DNA from: Pseudoalteromonas flavipulchra NCIMB 2033 = ATCC BAA-314
Lineage (GTDB): Bacteria; Pseudomonadota; Gammaproteobacteria; Enterobacterales; Alteromonadaceae
DNA length: 64,000 bases
Assembly (NCBI GenBank): GCA_000814665.1
Contig: JWIH01000020.1
Coordinates: 434,001 to 498,000, forward strand
Direction of reading: 5' to 3'
Shown here: positions 26,454-34,051 of the stretch, in pieces
Layout: every line of letters begins with the position of its first letter
Numbering within the stretch: position 1 is the stretch's first letter
The notes under the pieces: model-generated
What the model saw: only the letters and a program-made list of their open reading frames with translations
Database searches by the model: none
What the model was told of the DNA's origin: nothing
Program-made: the position numbers and the translations under genes

Positions 26454-26681
26454 ATGAGCCAATTAGCTCAATATCAGCGTTTTAGGCAAGAACTGGGGCA
26501 ATTGCTCGCACAATACAAAGGCTATGGGTTTGTACTCGGTTTTTTGCTAAATCTGAGTATTTGGCATATTGCATCTCAGTTTGTTGCTGATCCCTTTGTC
26601 TCTAACTTTTGGAATCAAGTGTTTGTTTCCTTGCTCTTTTCTGCGGTTTTTTATCTGCGCTCAGAGCGTACGGTAAGTTGA
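26454..26681 (+). CDS. Small two-helix membrane protein
   Basis: This 75-residue protein is not recognised. It has a charged, glutamine-rich N-terminus and two hydrophobic stretches (GFVLGFLLNLSIWHIASQFV and VFVSLLFSAVFYL). CTGGAGTA precedes the ATG. It follows the CadC-like regulator with a 12-bp gap, so it is in the same operon. A small membrane protein next to a ToxR/CadC-type regulator could stabilise or silence it, as ToxS does for ToxR; this is an analogy, not sequence evidence. Confidence 0.6.
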   Translation: MSQLAQYQRFRQELGQLLAQYKGYGFVLGFLLNLSIWHIASQFVADPFVSNFWNQVFVSLLFSAVFYLRSERTVS

Positions 26682-26688
26682 TGTGGCG

Positions 26689-26772
26689 CTAACTCCCCCG
26701 TTCTGAGTTAGTTCATAAAGTTTGGGTCCACTTAAAAGCTAATTACTTGTTGTCATAGCTTTTAACTGGACC
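26689..26772. terminator. Double hairpin between convergent genes
   Basis: CTAACTC/GAGTTAG forms a short stem at 26689-26711. A long stem follows: GGTCCACTTAAAAGCTA (26725-26741) against TAGCTTTTAACTGGACC (26756-26772), 16 of 17 pairs. It lies between the convergent small membrane gene and the S41 peptidase gene. No long T-run follows. Confidence 0.6.
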
Positions 26773-26798
26773 ATTCAATTAAGTGAGCTGTTATAAGA

Positions 26799-28631
26799 CT
26801 AAAGCTCTGATTTTAGAATATCAATGGCACGTTCTACTTGATTATCAGTACCATTGATAATGCTCTCTCTAGTTCTTGGCACTAAATAATCTGGCGCAAT
26901 ACCTGCGTTGATCAGAGGGTCACCATTATAGCGGCTTGATAGAGTATTGGTGTAATGAAGTTCAACACCTAAATTCCCCTCTCCTACTCCCCCGAAAAAA
27001 GGGATCCCAAATACTGTTCCGTTAATTCCTGATGTGTGTTCTCCTAATATGGGCAAGCCGCCACTGCGTGCAAATATTAACGCATGTTCCCCTTGGCTTT
27101 GGCTTCTCCTAGAGGAAAGTACAATGGCGGGTATCGAGAGTGGGTTGGCATCTCTATGAATTATTTGCTGAAATGACTGAGCCTTTTTATCTGCTTGATT
27201 TGGTGCTCCTTGCCATAGCACAGACAAAGTATCATTAATCGCATCTTGTTTGATAAACCAACTTAATACGCTTCGCCATCCGTCCCAGCTTTGTGGGTAA
27301 TGGCGAAAGTCGATCACGACGGCTTGTGCATTTTTTAACGTTTCTTTTATCGCGTTCAGGTCATCTGGTGTAACGTTATAGATATTGAGTTTATATATAT
27401 TGTCACCCAGATATTCAATGTTTGATGGTGAGTGAGGCACGTAGGGTGAGCTAACAAGAGGTTTTATTTCACTGGGTTCTATTGGCGTTATAGTTGCTTG
27501 ATAAGTAGTGCCCGTTGACTTTTTAAGGGTAAAACTAAGCGGGATCTTTTCTGTAAAAAAGAACTGCTGTCTCGCAGTATGACTCAATCTTTGTAATTCA
27601 CTTTTCAAAGAGTAAAGCGCTTTCCTTGAAAGGTACTCAATAATATCTTCACCATTGACGGTAAGTAGCTCATCTCCAACCTCAACGCCATTTGGATCAT
27701 CTTGTTGAGCGCTTGTAACAATCGCTTTGCCTTCTACTATCTCGTAATAAAAAGTACCATAATATGTATTGTTATTCGTAAGCATATTAGTCGTTTTGAT
27801 TATGATGTGGTTGTCATTCAATTTTGTGAACTCGGTATTAATTAGTTGCAGCCTTTTATTTGGCTCTTCAATTAAGCATGCGGCTAGTAGTGGATTCAAA
27901 CTTGCTGGCCAGTCGACATCAATCTGTTCAAAGTAAGGCCAGAAATGTTGAATGTTGGCCCACATTCCTGACACAGTAGCCATACATGTTTCAATATGCG
28001 CGAAGTTAGGTTCAACTTGCCATCGTCCTAACTCTGTATATGTGCCACCTGTGAGCTCTGTTTTAACTGGTAGGTAGAGTGGTAAGTAGAGGGAACTCTG
28101 ATAAAAGTTGAGGGTTACAAACAGTTCGTTGGGCGCGAATTCTCTCTCTTGAAGCTCGTTAAACGAGCCTGCGGTAAGCAAACTCGTATAAGCACTTACG
28201 TTTGCCGGCGCATTTTGTATCCAAGTATATGTTTGCGCATTGGGTAACAATTTTGGAATGTGATTTTGTTGTGTAACCAAGTAAGGCGCAATTTGTCTTA
28301 AGAGTTCAATCCCTTTTTCTCTGCGATTTGTACTCGATGTTTGGTTTAATTCGACAATGCTTTCTGCGATGAAAAGTGACCAATCTGAGCCTCTCACCTC
28401 GGCAGAAGGATAAAAATACTGAACAGCATGCGCTAATTTAACAAACTCAGAAACATCATCAATAAAGCTTTGGTCAAAGCTCATATTAGGAAGAGGTGTG
28501 GGTGATGATGGTAAAGGCGTATTTGTTGGAGGCTTGTTAGAGGTTATATCTGTTGGAGTTGTATCACTTGTGTCACTGCCACATGCTGTCAGTACAAAAC
28601 ATAAAATTATGCTAGTAAGCTGCTTTATCAT
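26799..28631 (-). CDS. S41-family peptidase, lipoprotein
   Basis: This 610-residue lipoprotein starts MIKQLTSIILCFVLTACGS, with a lipobox LTAC (cysteine 17), followed by a Thr/Pro/Ser-rich linker. The C-terminal part looks like a tail-specific (S41) protease: AVVIDFRHYPQSW, AIVLSSRRSQSQGEHALIFAR with a candidate catalytic serine, and GGLPILGEHTSGINGT. A PDZ-like segment precedes it (GVEVGDELLTVNGEDII). It probably sits at the inner face of the outer membrane or at the cell surface and processes unfolded or signal proteins. The in-frame ATG at 28649 is less likely than 28631, which gives a normal signal peptide. Confidence 0.83.
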   Translation of the reverse strand: MIKQLTSIILCFVLTACGSDTSDTTPTDITSNKPPTNTPLPSSPTPLPNMSFDQSFIDDVSEFVKLAHAVQYFYPSAEVRGSDWSLFIAESIVELNQTSSTNRREKGIELLRQIAPYLVTQQNHIPKLLPNAQTYTWIQNAPANVSAYTSLLTAGSFNELQEREFAPNELFVTLNFYQSSLYLPLYLPVKTELTGGTYTELGRWQVEPNFAHIETCMATVSGMWANIQHFWPYFEQIDVDWPASLNPLLAACLIEEPNKRLQLINTEFTKLNDNHIIIKTTNMLTNNNTYYGTFYYEIVEGKAIVTSAQQDDPNGVEVGDELLTVNGEDIIEYLSRKALYSLKSELQRLSHTARQQFFFTEKIPLSFTLKKSTGTTYQATITPIEPSEIKPLVSSPYVPHSPSNIEYLGDNIYKLNIYNVTPDDLNAIKETLKNAQAVVIDFRHYPQSWDGWRSVLSWFIKQDAINDTLSVLWQGAPNQADKKAQSFQQIIHRDANPLSIPAIVLSSRRSQSQGEHALIFARSGGLPILGEHTSGINGTVFGIPFFGGVGEGNLGVELHYTNTLSSRYNGDPLINAGIAPDYLVPRTRESIINGTDNQVERAIDILKSEL

Positions 28632-28925
28632 TTTTATATCCTTACGCAATGTTTTAGGTACAAGTTAGCTGTTATTTGAACAGCTGTAAACTTTAAGGAG
28701 CAAATGGGCAAGTTTGAATTGGCAAACGTGTAGCTAGATTGCCTAATTTTACTGTTATTAATTCAATTCATTTGCTGTGTTTAAATTCATTAATGCCAGT
28801 TGAAATTCGGTAGCAGGAGCATGTTTATTGTTTCATGCGAGTAACCAATTAGGGGAAGAATCATTTTGACTAATTAAAGTGAGACGTATACCTTAAGGCT
28901 GTTGCTGAGATGGAGACGGGATTTA
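28632..28925. other. Intergenic region, nothing recognised
   Basis: This gap of about 290 bp lies between two divergent genes. It holds their promoters, but no clear repeat, palindrome or RNA gene was seen. Confidence 0.4.
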
Positions 28926-29486
28926 ATGCAAGCAATTGAGGGTAAGGAAAATGCGGTTGATTTCATTGAAAACTATAAGTTTGACGAAGCTGTACTGGAG
29001 TGGTTTGACTGGTATATAGAAACGCACTTGGAATATAAATTATCTGATGATGAGATCCAGGTGGTCGTTGAGGGTCTAAAAGACTATCTAATATTTGTGG
29101 TTATTTCACCACAAGCAGTTGCTGCAGCAAGCAAGTTAGTTGATGAGTTATTCCATGCATTTATTTTGCATACAGAACTATACCAAGCATTTTGCAAAGG
29201 TGTTGGGCAGTTTATACACCATTATCCAATTAGAAAAAAAGTGGTTCTCGGGAATGACACTCCACTAGAAAATATTGAATATAATGATCATTACCAATCT
29301 ATAATAAGAACATACTGTCTGGCTTGTCAGGCATCAGATCTCGATCCGCTAACCACTAATCAAGTTCCCTACCTATTTAAAGTCGATTCAATATTGCCTG
29401 AAAAACACGCCGCCTTATTCGACATCAAGTTTTTTCAATCTGTACTGCCTAAGTTAGGTGTACATAACTTTATAATTCAAGAGTAA
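28926..29486 (+). CDS. Glycine-rich-domain-protein-like hypothetical protein
   Basis: This protein has 186 residues from the ATG at 28926 (a TTG at 28902 is an alternative). The stretch VDELFHAFILHTELYQAF followed by FIHHYP is the hallmark of the 'glycine-rich domain-containing protein-like' family, also seen in plant GRDP proteins. Its function in bacteria is unknown, though the family often appears near natural-product or signalling genes. A conserved histidine pair in this motif could bind metal. It is followed after 11 bp by a 40-residue peptide gene with a good ribosome binding site, so the two are in one operon. Confidence 0.6.
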   Translation: MQAIEGKENAVDFIENYKFDEAVLEWFDWYIETHLEYKLSDDEIQVVVEGLKDYLIFVVISPQAVAAASKLVDELFHAFILHTELYQAFCKGVGQFIHHYPIRKKVVLGNDTPLENIEYNDHYQSIIRTYCLACQASDLDPLTTNQVPYLFKVDSILPEKHAALFDIKFFQSVLPKLGVHNFIIQE

Positions 29487-29497
29487 AGGAGATAGTC

Positions 29498-29620
29498 ATG
29501 TCATATTTAAAAAATCGTGCTAAGCGTAATGAAGCTGCCCATTCACAAGTTGAGATTGAGCTGACGAAACCCAAAAAGTTTGTAGATGTATGCTTAGCAG
29601 GTGTTTGGCCTCGCAAGTAA
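29498..29620 (+). CDS. Small 40-residue peptide gene
   Basis: The ORF at 29498 encodes 40 residues: a basic N-terminus (MSYLKNRAKRNEAAHSQVEI), then ELTKPKKFVDVCLAGVWPRK with a single cysteine at position 32. AAAGGAG sits 6 bases before the ATG, one of the better ribosome binding sites in the window. A hairpin terminator follows 14 bp after the stop codon. No homologue is known to me. It may be a signalling, modified or toxin-like peptide handled by the upstream protein; this is speculation. Confidence 0.55.
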   Translation: MSYLKNRAKRNEAAHSQVEIELTKPKKFVDVCLAGVWPRK

Positions 29621-29634
29621 GTAGCGCAGAAGCA

Positions 29635-29657
29635 AAGCCGGTTTATGCTGGCTTTTT
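29635..29657 (+). terminator. Terminator after the 40-residue peptide gene
   Basis: AAGCCGG (29635-29641) pairs with CTGGCTT (29648-29654) with one G-U pair across TTTATG, followed by T's to 29657. Confidence 0.75.
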
Positions 29658-29666
29658 GGAAAGAGT

Positions 29667-30026
29667 ATGCTGGATAAAATTGAAGCCTTAGAGCGAGCGT
29701 TACATTCGCCAGAGCTACGAAAAAATATTAATCTGATCTCGGACTACATCCATGATGAGTTTTCAGAAAGTGGACTATTTTGTGATGGTATGACGAAAGA
29801 TGACATTATTGAAGGCTTGAAAAGTGAAGATCTCAGCGAGCATAAAATAATTAGCGAGGATTATAAGTTAGTTGAGCTGAGTCCCAATAAGGTTGTGATT
29901 GAGTACGTCTCCGCACTGGAAAATACCTTGGGTGAGAGGTCATATGACGCACTAAGGCAGTCTATTTGGTATTTATGTAGCGATGAAAAATGGCGGTTGA
30001 TAGGTCACTCTGCAAATTTGTTATAG
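29667..30026 (+). CDS. NTF2-like (DUF4440-type) protein
   Basis: A 119-residue protein with the cone-shaped NTF2-like pattern: IEALERALHSPELRKNINLISDYIHDEF at the start, VELSPNKVVIEYVSAL in the middle, and YDALRQSIWYLCSDEKWRLIGHSANLL at the end. DUF4440 members include polyketide cyclase-like and ketosteroid-isomerase-like proteins; many have no known substrate. It starts 10 bp after the terminator of the preceding peptide gene, so it needs its own promoter or read-through. Confidence 0.72.
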   Translation: MLDKIEALERALHSPELRKNINLISDYIHDEFSESGLFCDGMTKDDIIEGLKSEDLSEHKIISEDYKLVELSPNKVVIEYVSALENTLGERSYDALRQSIWYLCSDEKWRLIGHSANLL

Positions 30027-30121
30027 CGCCAAGCCTGCAATCTATTGATAAAAGAGTGGACAAAGAAGTGCGAGGTAAAAGCACGCATCCTGCGTGCCTA
30101 TTCAAAGTTAACTGGGCGTGG

Positions 30122-30496
30122 CTATAAGCAATATTGTGAGATGATCTTATACACTTGGTTGATATTGTCGCCTGCTTTAAATTCTTTACTAATCGGCGTT
30201 GGATCTGAGCCAATCCAGATTTTTAATTCCGCATCAAGGTCGAAGTGACCCGCAGATTCTTTGCTGTATTTTGTTATTTTGCTATACGGAATGCTGAGCA
30301 TTTCTACTTTGCTGCCCGTCATGCCTTGCTTGTCGATTAAAATTAGGCGTTTGTTGGTAAAAATAAACAAGTCGCGGATCACCTTGTAAGCTTGTGCAAC
30401 TTCTTCCCCTTGAATTAGCGTATCTGCTAATAACTTATCTACTTCGCTACTGTCTACTTCGCTTGCATTACCGAGTAGACCACTTAATAGTCCCAT
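30122..30496 (-). CDS. Bacterial PH-domain protein
   Basis: A 124-residue protein with the pattern LLADTLIQGEEVAQAYKVIRDLFIFTNKRLILIDKQG followed by KVEMLSIPYSKITKYS and AELKIWIG, matching the bacterial PH domain family (bPH, PF08000). Such proteins form ring-like oligomers in structural studies, but their function is unsettled. A glycine-leucine-rich N-terminus (MGLLSGLLGNAS) may be flexible. No operon partner: it is flanked by a convergent gene and a co-oriented NTF2-like gene about 150 bp away. Confidence 0.8.
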   Translation of the reverse strand: MGLLSGLLGNASEVDSSEVDKLLADTLIQGEEVAQAYKVIRDLFIFTNKRLILIDKQGMTGSKVEMLSIPYSKITKYSKESAGHFDLDAELKIWIGSDPTPISKEFKAGDNINQVYKIISQYCL

Positions 30497-30643
30497 TGTT
30501 ATTCTCCGTTTTATTTCAATTCGTCTTAGGCTGATCGCAAGATAGTGCTTAGGTCGAAATGAATTAATGATGAAAGTGACAAAACCAGCATAGAAAAGCG
30601 CGCTGATTTTGCCAAATAAATAACCTGAGTTTGGAGTAAGGAG

Positions 30644-31012
30644 TTAGCTTATATCTCTTATCAAACAAATTTTGCCATCGCGAAATGCAAACTCTGAGCG
30701 GCCTTGCAAGGAGATGCTTTGTCCTGCTTTCATGCCATTGGCTAAGTCTTGGGCTAATTTAGCTTTGTAGGTCACATGAACAATAAACAGATCATTGTCT
30801 TGCGTGGCAGCGGTTAAAGATTGATTGCGTTCGGAAAATAACTTAGCGGACTGATTTGCTAATTCTGCAAATTCCATTTTACTGGTTGTACGCGTTGTAA
30901 TTTCACCATTGGCGAGATTCTCAAACACGACATCATCCGTGAGCTGAGCTAGCATTCCCGGAATATCAAAATGATTGTAGGCAGAGATATAGTTTTTCAC
31001 TAAGGTTTCCAT
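30644..31012 (-). CDS. NTF2-like (SnoaL-type) protein
   Basis: This 122-residue protein begins METLVKNYISAYNHFDIPGMLAQLTDDVVFEN, the typical SnoaL/NTF2-like opening with a helix then a cone of strands, and ends EFAFRDGKICLIRDIS. Members include isomerases, cyclases and simple binding proteins. It follows the GST gene with a 25-bp gap on the same strand, so the two are co-transcribed. The pairing may serve detoxification or small-molecule handling, but that is inferred from location. AAGGAGG is close upstream of the ATG. Confidence 0.78.
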   Translation of the reverse strand: METLVKNYISAYNHFDIPGMLAQLTDDVVFENLANGEITTRTTSKMEFAELANQSAKLFSERNQSLTAATQDNDLFIVHVTYKAKLAQDLANGMKAGQSISLQGRSEFAFRDGKICLIRDIS

Positions 31013-31037
31013 TTTTTCCTCCTTGGTGTAATGGATG

Positions 31038-31673
31038 CTAATAAAAACTTAGATCGGTTTGTTCAATTTCGCACACTCTTTTTATCACTTTTTGCTGTGC
31101 CATCATTCGCATAAATCGGCCCAAATGTGCATAGCTTTTTGGCGCAGTATTAAACCCACTTGCCCAATGGGCTAGCATAAACAAATAATAGTCACAAAGC
31201 GTGAGCTGCTCACCAACTAAGTAGGTGTGTGTTGCTAACTGTTTGTCGATAAGTGCAAACATGTCGCCGACTCGTTGCTCAGCGGCTTGAGACATGGTCT
31301 TGCTGCTCTCTGGTGACAGCTGATATTTTTCAGGATAGAAATACAGCATGAGTTCTGGCTGAACCGTCGTGGTTAAATAAAAAAGCCACTGATAAAACGT
31401 GGCTCTCTGTGGGGTTGCTGGCGCTGGGATAAGCTGTCCTTCAGGGTGCTTTTCACATAAATGCAAACAAATTGCTGCACTCTCGAAGATGATTTGGTCA
31501 CCGTCGACCAATGTCGGGATCCGTCCTGTTGGATTGAGTTCTAAATAGGTCGCAGACCTTTGTTGTTGTGTTTTTCTATCGACCAAGAGCAGTTCTTTTT
31601 CTAGTTGTAGGTGCTCAAGTACGAGATGCGGTGCCCAACTGGCATTACGAGGGTAGTAAAATAACTGATACAT
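31038..31673 (-). CDS. Glutathione S-transferase family protein
   Basis: This 211-residue cytoplasmic protein has an N-terminal thioredoxin-like domain (MYQLFYYPRNASWAPHLVL, LNPTGRIPTLVDGDQIIFESAAICLHL) with the conserved ESAAI stretch for glutathione binding, and a C-terminal all-helical domain (LVGEQLTLCDYYLFMLAHW). S11 or N10 near the N-terminus may be the catalytic residue. It is first in a two-gene unit with the NTF2-like gene and is divergent from a MerR-type regulator, which probably controls it. Confidence 0.88.
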   Translation of the reverse strand: MYQLFYYPRNASWAPHLVLEHLQLEKELLLVDRKTQQQRSATYLELNPTGRIPTLVDGDQIIFESAAICLHLCEKHPEGQLIPAPATPQRATFYQWLFYLTTTVQPELMLYFYPEKYQLSPESSKTMSQAAEQRVGDMFALIDKQLATHTYLVGEQLTLCDYYLFMLAHWASGFNTAPKSYAHLGRFMRMMAQQKVIKRVCEIEQTDLSFY

Positions 31674-31735
31674 CTTTTGCTATTCCTTGACGATACTTTT
31701 TGTTAGCGTGCAATTGGTATTAGATGGTTGCAACT

Positions 31736-31752
31736 TTTACGGAGGCTGTAAA
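31736..31752. promoter_or_regulatory. Possible MerR operator between GST and MerR genes
   Basis: TTTAC (31736-31740) and GTAAA (31748-31752) are inverted 7 bp apart, in the gap between the divergent gst and merR genes. MerR proteins bind such dyads within over-long promoter spacers. A clear pair of -35/-10 elements could not be fixed. Confidence 0.4.
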
Positions 31753-31785
31753 CCGTTATTTTGCTTTTAGCTGGGAGAATCAAAA

Positions 31786-32145
31786 ATGTATATTGGCAAG
31801 CTGTCAAAGCAAACTGGGCTGTCAGTAAAGACCATTCGCTTTTATGAAGAGAAAGGGCTTATCCCTACCCCGGAGCGTGTTGGTAAATATCGCGTCTATT
31901 CTCAAGTAGATGTCGATCTGCTGTTATTAATAAAAGAAGCAAAATCGCTCGGCGTGTCGATTAAGCAATTACAGCAGGTGATTGAAATTAAAGGGCGGCA
32001 AGTCAACTGGGTAGAAATCAACACATTTTTAGTTGAACTCAAAGCATCCTGCATAGAGCAAGTTGCGCAGCTTCAGCAAAAAATACAGCGTATTGAACAT
32101 TGCATCGCATCGCTTGATGAATGTCCACAGATAAAACTATCCTAA
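31786..32145 (+). CDS. MerR-family transcriptional regulator
   Basis: A 119-residue regulator: a winged HTH (IGKLSKQTGLSVKTIRFYEEKGLI, VGKYRVYSQVDVDLLLLIKEAKSLGVSIKQL, about residues 3-60), then a dimerisation coiled coil (VELKASCIEQVAQLQQKIQRIEHC). Three cysteines occur late (about C86, C105 and C112), but not in the arrangement of CueR or ZntR, so a metal effector is not assured. The stop codon TAA is the first three bases of a dispersed repeat copy, so the repeat supplied the 3' end of the gene. It probably controls the divergent GST gene. Confidence 0.85.
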   Translation: MYIGKLSKQTGLSVKTIRFYEEKGLIPTPERVGKYRVYSQVDVDLLLLIKEAKSLGVSIKQLQQVIEIKGRQVNWVEINTFLVELKASCIEQVAQLQQKIQRIEHCIASLDECPQIKLS

Positions 32146-32340
32146 CCTGAGGTTTGGATAAGAAATGTTCCAACTCATTGTTGCTAAAGCACAACTTAGT
32201 TTTTTCCTTGTCTAGCCAGCAAGATTTAGGGAAAACAAGGCGAATTTACGCACCAATAGCTGGCTATTGGAAGTGAATTCAACGCAGTTAGCGCTAAAAC
32301 TGGCTGCTAGAAAGGCATTAATTATCCGCAGCTCAGGTTA
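32143..32340 (+). repeat. Dispersed intergenic repeat, copy B (198 bp)
   Basis: It begins TAACCTGAGGTTTGGATAA and ends TTATCCGCAGCTCAGGTTA, which are imperfect 19-bp terminal inverted repeats. It is nearly identical to copy A but lacks a block of about 41 bp. The central palindrome CCAATAGC-TG-GCTATTGG is identical. The first three bases serve as the stop codon of the MerR gene. Confidence 0.87.
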
Positions 32341-32425
32341 TCCTAGTCTCAGGTAGAGTAACTTGACTCTCCCGTTAAGGGGAGGCAGTACACTCGTTTC
32401 TCAGTCATGTGATAAGGAAACGACG

Positions 32426-32998
32426 ATGAAAAAAATACTGCTACTAAACGGTAACCCCAAAACCAAAAGCTTGTGCCACGCTATCACCACAAGCTATGAG
32501 CAAGCTGCAAGCACCCAACATCAAGTACGCAGAATGGATCTTAGTGAAATGCACTTTGAAATCAATTTGATGTATGGTTATGAAGCGAGCCAACCATTAG
32601 AGCCATGCCTCAAGCAATTCCAAGAGAACTTACTGTGGGCGCAGCACATTGTGATAGTAAGCCCAATTTGGTGGTTGGCGTTACCAGCCAAGCTCAAAGG
32701 GCTAATAGATAGAGCATTACTTCCAGGCTTTGCTTTTAAATACAGTGAGGCCGGCACTGAAATTGAAAAGCTTCTACTGCATAAAACCGCAAGAGTCATT
32801 CTCACCTCAGACACGCCGCAAACTTATTTGCAAGAAGTTGCTGCTGGGCTTATGGCTCAGCTAGAACATGGGACATTGGGATTTTGTGGTATAGAGCCAA
32901 CTCAACATACGCTATTTGGCCCTGTGCACTTAGCAACGCCTGAGGTAATTGATAACTGGCTGAGTGAAGTAACAAGTCTAGCCGTGCGGGGTGAGTGA
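32426..32998 (+). CDS. Flavodoxin-fold NAD(P)H oxidoreductase
   Basis: This 190-residue protein matches the NAD(P)H dehydrogenase (quinone)/KefF-MdaB family: KKILLLNGNPKTKSLCHAI binds the FMN phosphate, and IVIVSPIWWLALPAKLKGLIDRALLPGFAF is the typical flavin-site loop. These enzymes reduce quinones or similar electrophiles with two electrons. A TAAGGAAA site 9 bases before the ATG supports 32426; the frame runs up to 32363 but is not family-like. It stands alone, 100 bp before the cytochrome c peroxidase gene. Confidence 0.88.
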   Translation: MKKILLLNGNPKTKSLCHAITTSYEQAASTQHQVRRMDLSEMHFEINLMYGYEASQPLEPCLKQFQENLLWAQHIVIVSPIWWLALPAKLKGLIDRALLPGFAFKYSEAGTEIEKLLLHKTARVILTSDTPQTYLQEVAAGLMAQLEHGTLGFCGIEPTQHTLFGPVHLATPEVIDNWLSEVTSLAVRGE

Positions 32999-33100
32999 AT
33001 AAAAACACATAACTTCTATTGCTAAGCTTATTTTAAATCAAAATTTGCAATGCCGAATGTTGCTATCTTTTACACCAAGATGGCAACTTGGGCGGAGTGT

Positions 33101-34051
33101 ATGCGAATTTGGAGTTTATTACTTTTTGCGTTTCCATTATTGGGAGCAGCAAATGAGCCAATTCTGCCACTTGAGCCTGCAATAGGACTTGATGCCGATA
33201 AAGTTAGCTTGGGCAGATCACTTTTTTTTGATAAGCGGCTTTCCCGAGGAAACCAAGTCAGCTGTGCGTCATGTCACCAATTACCCAGTCATGGCGCGGA
33301 TGTAAAGCCCCTTTCCAGTGGTGTTAATGGCGCACTCGGTGAGCTAAAAACTCCAACTGTTTACAATGCGGCTTTAAATATTCGTCAAGCGTGGGATGGC
33401 CGTGCGCAAGCGCTTTATGATCAAATCGACTCACCCATCTTAAACCCAAAAGAGCATGATATGACGTGGCCAGAAGTCGTTGCCAAGTTAAATCAAGATA
33501 AAACGCTGGTCGCGCAATTTACTAGAGTGTACTCGCAGGGAGTAACGCAGCACACGATAAAAGACGCAATAGCGACTTTTGAAGGGTCGTTAATTACGCT
33601 TAATGCGCCGTTCGATTTATGGCTTAAAGGTAAAAGCGCAAAACTGCCTAAGTCGGCTATTGCCGGTTATGAGTTATTTAAACGGTATGGTTGCATTAGC
33701 TGTCATCAAGGGCGCAATGTCGGTGGTAATATGTTTGCCAAAATGGGCACCTTTGGTGATTATTTTGGCGATAGAAATACACCAATCCAAAAAGCGGATT
33801 ATGGCCGTTTTAACGTTACCGGCAACGAGCAAGATCGCTTTGTGTTCAAAGTACCGAGCTTGCGACTTGCTAGCAAACAAGCATACTTTTTTCACGATGC
33901 TAGTCATAGCAGCCTAGAATCCGCCGTTGCGACCATGGCCAAATACCAACTTGGTCGCAATATATCAGACTCCGATATAAACAAGCTAGTTGCCTTTATT
34001 GACAGTCTAGCAGGACATCACCACGAAATGGATTTGGAAAACCACGAATGA
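33101..34051 (+). CDS. Di-haem cytochrome c peroxidase (MauG/CcpA family)
   Basis: This 316-residue periplasmic protein has a signal peptide (MRIWSLLLFAFPLLGAA). Two covalent haem sites are present: CASCH at residues 55-59 and CISCH at residues 198-202. The region between them and the closing part (VPSLRLASKQAYFFHDASHSS) match the bacterial di-haem peroxidase family, which reduces hydrogen peroxide to water using cytochrome c electrons. GGCGGAG precedes ATG 33101. The stop codon overlaps the next start (ATGA), so it is translationally coupled to the c-di-GMP protein. It is shorter at the N-terminus than some family members. Confidence 0.88.
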   Translation: MRIWSLLLFAFPLLGAANEPILPLEPAIGLDADKVSLGRSLFFDKRLSRGNQVSCASCHQLPSHGADVKPLSSGVNGALGELKTPTVYNAALNIRQAWDGRAQALYDQIDSPILNPKEHDMTWPEVVAKLNQDKTLVAQFTRVYSQGVTQHTIKDAIATFEGSLITLNAPFDLWLKGKSAKLPKSAIAGYELFKRYGCISCHQGRNVGGNMFAKMGTFGDYFGDRNTPIQKADYGRFNVTGNEQDRFVFKVPSLRLASKQAYFFHDASHSSLESAVATMAKYQLGRNISDSDINKLVAFIDSLAGHHHEMDLENHE

